DNA from: Pusillimonas sp. T2
GTDB lineage: Bacteria; Pseudomonadota; Gammaproteobacteria; Burkholderiales; Burkholderiaceae_B
Direction: 5' to 3'
DNA: 64,000 nt
NCBI RefSeq assembly: GCF_002236805.1
Contig: NZ_NIQA01000006.1
Location: forward strand, 1-64,000
Positions 60,701-64,000 of the stretch are shown here, in pieces. Each line of letters starts with the position of its first letter. Within the stretch, counting starts at the first letter, position 1. The notes beneath the pieces were generated by a model. That model saw only the letters and a list, made by a program, of their open reading frames with translations. It made no database searches and was not told the DNA's origin. The position numbers were made by a program, and so were the translations under genes.

Positions 60701-63700
60701 GTCGATGCCGCAGCACTGACCGGCCCCGAAGGCGATGCCAACGCGCCAAAGTCGATCATCTTGCGCGTCGAACGCGCCGGCGACCTGGGCCACAACACGA
60801 CGGTTGACTGGGCCTTGCTGTTCGAGGGCGGCAACCCGGCCAGTGCCGCCGACTTTGTCGATGGCACCGCCTTTAGCGGCTCGTTGTCGTTTGGCCCCGG
60901 CGAAACCGGTAAAGCCGTTACGCTGCAGCTGAGCCCAAACAGCCTGCTCGAAGCCGACAAAGATTTCCGCGTTGTGCTTAGCAACGCGAACGCCGGCGCA
61001 CAGATCGTGTCGGCCAGCACCAGCGGGAAGATCACCAACGACGATGTCGTTTTCAACCTTGTCGACACCCCCGACGTGTTGGAAACACACGGCGCTCGCA
61101 CCGTCACTTACACCGTACAGCGCACAGGCGACCTTTCCGGGGAGGACCTTATCGGCTGGAGCCTGACGCCTGGCGCCACACAAGGGGTAGACGCCACCGA
61201 TTTTGTAGGCGGCGTCCTGCCCTCGGGCACGTTAGTCTTTTATGGCGGCGAAGATACCGCTTACATCACCTTCACTATCGCCGGCGACTCAAACTTCGAG
61301 CCCGATGAAAACTTTGTCATTACCCTGGGCGCCCCCAACAACGGCGCAACCGTTTCAAATGGTTCGGTTACCGGGCAAATTCTGAACGACGACAGCGTGT
61401 TCTCGGTTGTGGCCAACGCAAACACTGTGGTCGAGGGCAATGGCACCGACACGCCCGTCAGCTTCACCATTACGCGGTCCGGTTACCGGGGCGGCGAAAG
61501 CGACGTCCATTGGCGTATTGTGGGTACCGGCGAGAACCCCGTAAACGGCGAAGACTTTGCCGGCGGCGCCTTGCCTGGCGGTGTTGTAACGTTTGCCGAG
61601 AACGAAGGCAGCCAGACCGTTACCGTCAATGTCCGCGCCGACACCCTCATGGAAAACAACGAGACCTTGCGTCTCGAACTGTACGACCCATCGACAGGCT
61701 CGACCATTGGCACAGGCACGGCCGACGTCGTTGTGCAAAACGACGATACCGGTTTGCTCATTGCGCTGACCAGCAGCAATTTGGCAGAAGGCGACAGTGG
61801 CGAGCTCGTTCACCAATTTACGGTGACCCGAACCGGCGTACGTACCGGCACCACCACTGTCGACTGGACGCTGTATGCGCAAAGCCTGGGCCTGGATGCC
61901 GATGACTTCGTTGCGGGCCAGAACGGCCTGAATAATGCCAGCGGCTTGCCCTCGGGCACGATCACCTTCGCACCCGACGAGACCAGCAAAGTCATCGAAG
62001 TGCGCACAAAGGGCGATACCAGCATCGAAAACACCGAGGCGTTCTACATTGCATTAGGCAACGCCAGCAATAGTGCCGACATTCAGGTGGGTACGGTCAA
62101 CGGCAGCATTGTGGCCGATGACATTGGCTTTGCGGTTACCGCCGAACAGACCAGCGTGACCGAAGGCGATGCAAACACCACGCAAGTGTTGCGCTTTACC
62201 ATAACCCGCAGCGGCGACACCAACAGCGCCGCGACCATTCGCTGGGCAGCCACAGGCTTGCAGCCCGACGACTTTATCGACGGCACCCCTTTGACCAGCG
62301 ACCTGGTGTTTAGCAGCGGCGAAACCACCAAAACGCTTGAGTTCACGCTAAAAGGCGACGTCACGGTCGAAGACACCGAAACCCTGACCGTTACCCTGAC
62401 CAACCCCGACAGCAACCCGGCAAAGGCACAGACCCACATCACCCAGGCCACGGCAACCACCACGGTCACCAACGACGACACCGGGTTGTCATTAGGCACG
62501 ACGCCGGTCAGTCAGAATGAGGGGCACACCGGCACCACCAGCTACACCTTCACCATTACCCGAACCGGCGAATTGACCGCCGGCAGCATCGACTGGCAGG
62601 TTAGCTTGCCCGGCAGCGGTGCTGCTGCCTCGTTGGCAGACTTCGCCACCGGTCAAGACGCGCTGGGCAACAACAACGGCCTGCCTTCGGGCTCGGTTAC
62701 GTTTGCCGAAAACCAAACCACTGCCGTCATCACAGTGCAAGTCGCCGGAGACGGCTCCATCGAGCTGGACGAAGTATTTACCGTCAATCTGATCAACGCG
62801 CCGGCCAACACCCAACTGGTGCACGGCTCAGTCAACGGCGTCATTTTGAATGATGACCTGGGCTTTTCGATTGCCGCGCTTGACGCCGTCAAGGCTGAAG
62901 GGCAGTCAGGGTTAACCGCGTTTACGTTTACGGTGACAAGGGCGGGTAATCTTGAATCAGCCGCCACGGTTGACTGGAGCATCCCGGTTGGCGAGGACTT
63001 GGCCGGCGACTTTGACGCAATATCGGGCACGGTAAGTTTTGGCGAAGATGTGGCCAGCCAGACCGTAACGGTTTACGTCAACGGCGACACGGTGGTTGAA
63101 AACGACGAAACCTTTAACGTTGTGCTGTCGAACGGGCAGCTTGCGGGCGGTACCCCCGTCGCCATTATCGACAGCACGGCCCAAGGCACCATTAAAAACG
63201 ACGACCAGAGCTTTGCCGTGTCGGCCCCGGCCACGCTGGCCGAGGGTAATTCGGGCAGCCAAACCCTGACGTTTACCGTTACCCGTAGCGGCGACACCAG
63301 CGCCCCCGCAACCGTGGCTTACCAGGTCACCGGCGGCGCCGGCCTTGACATGGACGACGTGATAAACGGCCTGCCCGCAAGCACGCTATCGTTCGCAGCA
63401 GGTCAGACCGAACAAACCGTGACGGTCACTGTCAAGAGCGACACGGTTGTCGAAGACAATGAAACCATCACGCTGACGCTAAGCAACCCCAGCGCCGGCA
63501 TCATCGCCGAGGGTGCGGGTAGTGCCACCACCACCATTACCAACGACGACACCAACTACGCCATTTCAGCCCCCGTAGCCGCATTCGAAGGTACGACCGG
63601 AGCATATACCGAATTTACCTTTACCGTCACACGCAGCGGGGTCACAACGGCATCCAGCACGGTGAATTGGGCAGTAGATACCAGTGTGGGCAGCAGCCTA

Positions 63701-64000
63701 TCGAACGGCGATTTTTACATCACCCAGCCGGGCGGCGTTACGCTGGTTGGCGGCATCCCCCAGGGTACAGTCAGCTTCGGCGCCGGCGAAGAGAGCAAAA
63801 CCATTGTCGTGCGCGTGAATGGCGACACCACTATCGAAAGCGCCGAAAACCTGCGCATCAACCTGTCCGGCCCCAGCATCGGTACCATCGAAGCCGGCCA
63901 GGGCAGTGCCACCACGCAAGTACTGAACGACGACGCCATCTTCAGCATTGCCGCCGACGTCGCCTCCACCGCCGAAGGCAACATTGGCAGCAAAGAAGTC
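57761..64000 (+). CDS. Giant Calx-beta repeat surface adhesin (partial, 5' part)
   Basis: An uninterrupted frame of 2080 codons that runs off the right edge. Residues 1-275 form a low-complexity region, rich in Asn, Gly, Ser and Pro, with no Sec signal peptide (MAELTTSQADAVVRAAELLN). From about 58603 onward follow at least 15 tandem Calx-beta domains of about 110-125 residues, each opening with (V/A)(L/A)EG and closing with NDD (for example at 58922, 59257, 59596, 60334, 60684, 61039, 61389, 61743, 62116, 62476, 62853, 63201, 63544, 63930), and a sixteenth begins. Such proteins are secreted by type I machinery and hold cells to surfaces. The C-terminal secretion signal lies outside the window. 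Confidence 0.93.
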   Translation, partial: MAELTTSQADAVVRAAELLNSFLNGTPPDGISSQADALNAAQAILTAAGLPADQAQQTLQQFNSLISQNAFNPAAALNVAQSLAAGGVFGNLPGNTSQPGLGQANQFNADTTVAASGTGDSTSGNTGPTPSVSDIFSGPISPITTVGTGSNASIPGFANPFNSTIRPEITGLSLNNRPSFTHQAPAPERTALTGDSTGAGSLPPGTPVELASLTADGASGLLSGNTSGIGNGLGNLGTGGVGGGNIGVFNNFINNANLIPAFTPTPPAPPANNTPPTATVNISAVQSSVLEGPTGATTTLLFTVSRSVAVRDGQVSWAVSGVSADYFGGSLPGGVVQFSAGQLTATVQVTLNGNYQINGDQTLGVTLSNPSTNHVLGTAQAQTRIIDDDGTVSISPSASAVLEGDAGQTRDVTFTITRSTPHGTGSVNWAASGLDAADFGGTVPSGTVTFANGEQSKTITISIAGDRTVEPDETLTVTLSNPSASLTLGQASANTIITNDDGWVSVQSQQAAVLEGDTGSVKTLKFTVTRSNDSGESTVDWAVSGINAADLVDGSALSGTLSFPAGTDTQDIVLQLRGDRDIEPDETATVTLTNAQGNMRIDTATASTVITNDDFGVSLSGVTTDVIEGATGTTTNVTFTVTRSAEMMGESGVDWRFVRVGTHAADASDFANGQNGLSLSDGMPSGRVFFNDGEYTKTITVQVQGDNIAESDETFGIVLFNATNSAQIINGEAYGTIRTDESVYSIQAVTASTAEGNGADGIQEFIISRTGNTSAASSIDFVIEGQGELPADAADFASGQLLNGTVSFAAGESSKTVQVRLNGDTTIEGSETWSMRLVPGSANAQVDVGIAVVAINNDDQAVSITATSAVVREGNGTGTPLVFTLTRTGELSIPATVEWQVAGRTGRPVDAADFGGTLPSGVVQFAAGQATATITFSPTPDSTYEFDEGLQVVITSSTPGLTITQNSADGVIRNDDVSLTVDAAALTGPEGDANAPKSIILRVERAGDLGHNTTVDWALLFEGGNPASAADFVDGTAFSGSLSFGPGETGKAVTLQLSPNSLLEADKDFRVVLSNANAGAQIVSASTSGKITNDDVVFNLVDTPDVLETHGARTVTYTVQRTGDLSGEDLIGWSLTPGATQGVDATDFVGGVLPSGTLVFYGGEDTAYITFTIAGDSNFEPDENFVITLGAPNNGATVSNGSVTGQILNDDSVFSVVANANTVVEGNGTDTPVSFTITRSGYRGGESDVHWRIVGTGENPVNGEDFAGGALPGGVVTFAENEGSQTVTVNVRADTLMENNETLRLELYDPSTGSTIGTGTADVVVQNDDTGLLIALTSSNLAEGDSGELVHQFTVTRTGVRTGTTTVDWTLYAQSLGLDADDFVAGQNGLNNASGLPSGTITFAPDETSKVIEVRTKGDTSIENTEAFYIALGNASNSADIQVGTVNGSIVADDIGFAVTAEQTSVTEGDANTTQVLRFTITRSGDTNSAATIRWAATGLQPDDFIDGTPLTSDLVFSSGETTKTLEFTLKGDVTVEDTETLTVTLTNPDSNPAKAQTHITQATATTTVTNDDTGLSLGTTPVSQNEGHTGTTSYTFTITRTGELTAGSIDWQVSLPGSGAAASLADFATGQDALGNNNGLPSGSVTFAENQTTAVITVQVAGDGSIELDEVFTVNLINAPANTQLVHGSVNGVILNDDLGFSIAALDAVKAEGQSGLTAFTFTVTRAGNLESAATVDWSIPVGEDLAGDFDAISGTVSFGEDVASQTVTVYVNGDTVVENDETFNVVLSNGQLAGGTPVAIIDSTAQGTIKNDDQSFAVSAPATLAEGNSGSQTLTFTVTRSGDTSAPATVAYQVTGGAGLDMDDVINGLPASTLSFAAGQTEQTVTVTVKSDTVVEDNETITLTLSNPSAGIIAEGAGSATTTITNDDTNYAISAPVAAFEGTTGAYTEFTFTVTRSGVTTASSTVNWAVDTSVGSSLSNGDFYITQPGGVTLVGGIPQGTVSFGAGEESKTIVVRVNGDTTIESAENLRINLSGPSIGTIEAGQGSATTQVLNDDAIFSIAADVASTAEGNIGSKEV

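Noticed and set aside
57859-63993. Many long open frames on the minus strand opposite the adhesin gene
   Set aside because: They are rich in Val, Ala, Ser and Pro with a repeating pattern, which is the antisense image of the Calx-beta array and its codon bias; no start signals or conserved motifs.
57761-64000. CRISPR-like or intergenic satellite repeats in the right arm
   Set aside because: The periodicity is about 350 bases, protein-level, and in one open frame; it is a domain array.

Overview
The window looks like a chromosomal segment of a betaproteobacterium of the order Burkholderiales, probably near Bordetella, Achromobacter or Pusillimonas in the Alcaligenaceae. This rests on gene content and protein style (WbpB/WbpD-type sugar enzymes, many Liv-type and TRAP transporters, CaiB-type CoA transferases, FdxA, RhlE); no rRNA or tRNA gene is visible to anchor it. 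Base composition is fairly GC-rich except for the first ~8 kb, which is visibly more AT-rich.

Layout. 1-8 kb: the end of an O-antigen locus on the minus strand (MarR-type EPS regulator, wbpB, wbpD, acyltransferase, wzx, hisH2, hisF2, then off the edge) plus an O-antigen ligase. 8-13 kb: nitrilase-TRAP transporter operon with a divergent TrmB-type regulator. 13-15.7 kb: a lone glycosyltransferase 25, a hipB with a deleted hipA and an array of four evenly spaced palindromes, and a DUF4160/DUF2442-HTH pair. 15.7-21.6 kb: a seven-gene minus-strand operon (octopine-dehydrogenase-like and 3-hydroxyacyl-CoA-dehydrogenase-like enzymes, NitT/TauT-type ABC transporter, MarR regulator). 21.8-26.3 kb: two higBA modules around a Rieske oxygenase, a TIM-barrel enzyme and a TetR regulator. 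26.3-32.7 kb: a Liv-type ABC transporter joined to a PuuE-like hydrolase, with an IclR regulator. 32.7-48 kb: a large catabolic cluster. 48-50 kb: an AbiE toxin-antitoxin operon. 50-53 kb: TPM-domain protein, LemA and the RNA helicase RhlE. 53-64 kb: a hybrid histidine kinase, a TolC-like outer membrane channel and the first 2080 codons of a giant Calx-beta repeat adhesin that runs off the right edge.

The most interesting system is the 32.7-48 kb cluster. It encodes close relatives of 6-hydroxynicotinate reductase and enamidase, the two enzymes that reduce and then hydrolytically open the pyridine ring in the fermentation of nicotinate by Eubacterium barkeri. They sit beside a 7Fe-type ferredoxin (a plausible electron donor), a semialdehyde dehydrogenase, a class III CoA transferase, two isochorismatase-fold amidases, a complete Liv-type transporter, a TetR regulator and three genes of unknown role (two DUF1185 paralogues and a UPF0280 protein). 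I infer a reductive, oxygen-independent ring-opening route for a hydroxylated N-heterocyclic carboxylate, ending in a C5 dicarboxylic acid activated with CoA. No ring hydroxylase is present, so the first substrate is not fixed by the sequence.

Five toxin-antitoxin-like modules lie between the catabolic operons (hipBA, DUF4160/DUF2442-HTH, higBA twice, AbiE), and each has a readable palindrome at its promoter. Several regulators (TrmB, MarR, IclR, both TetR) also have candidate operators, given below as separate entries.
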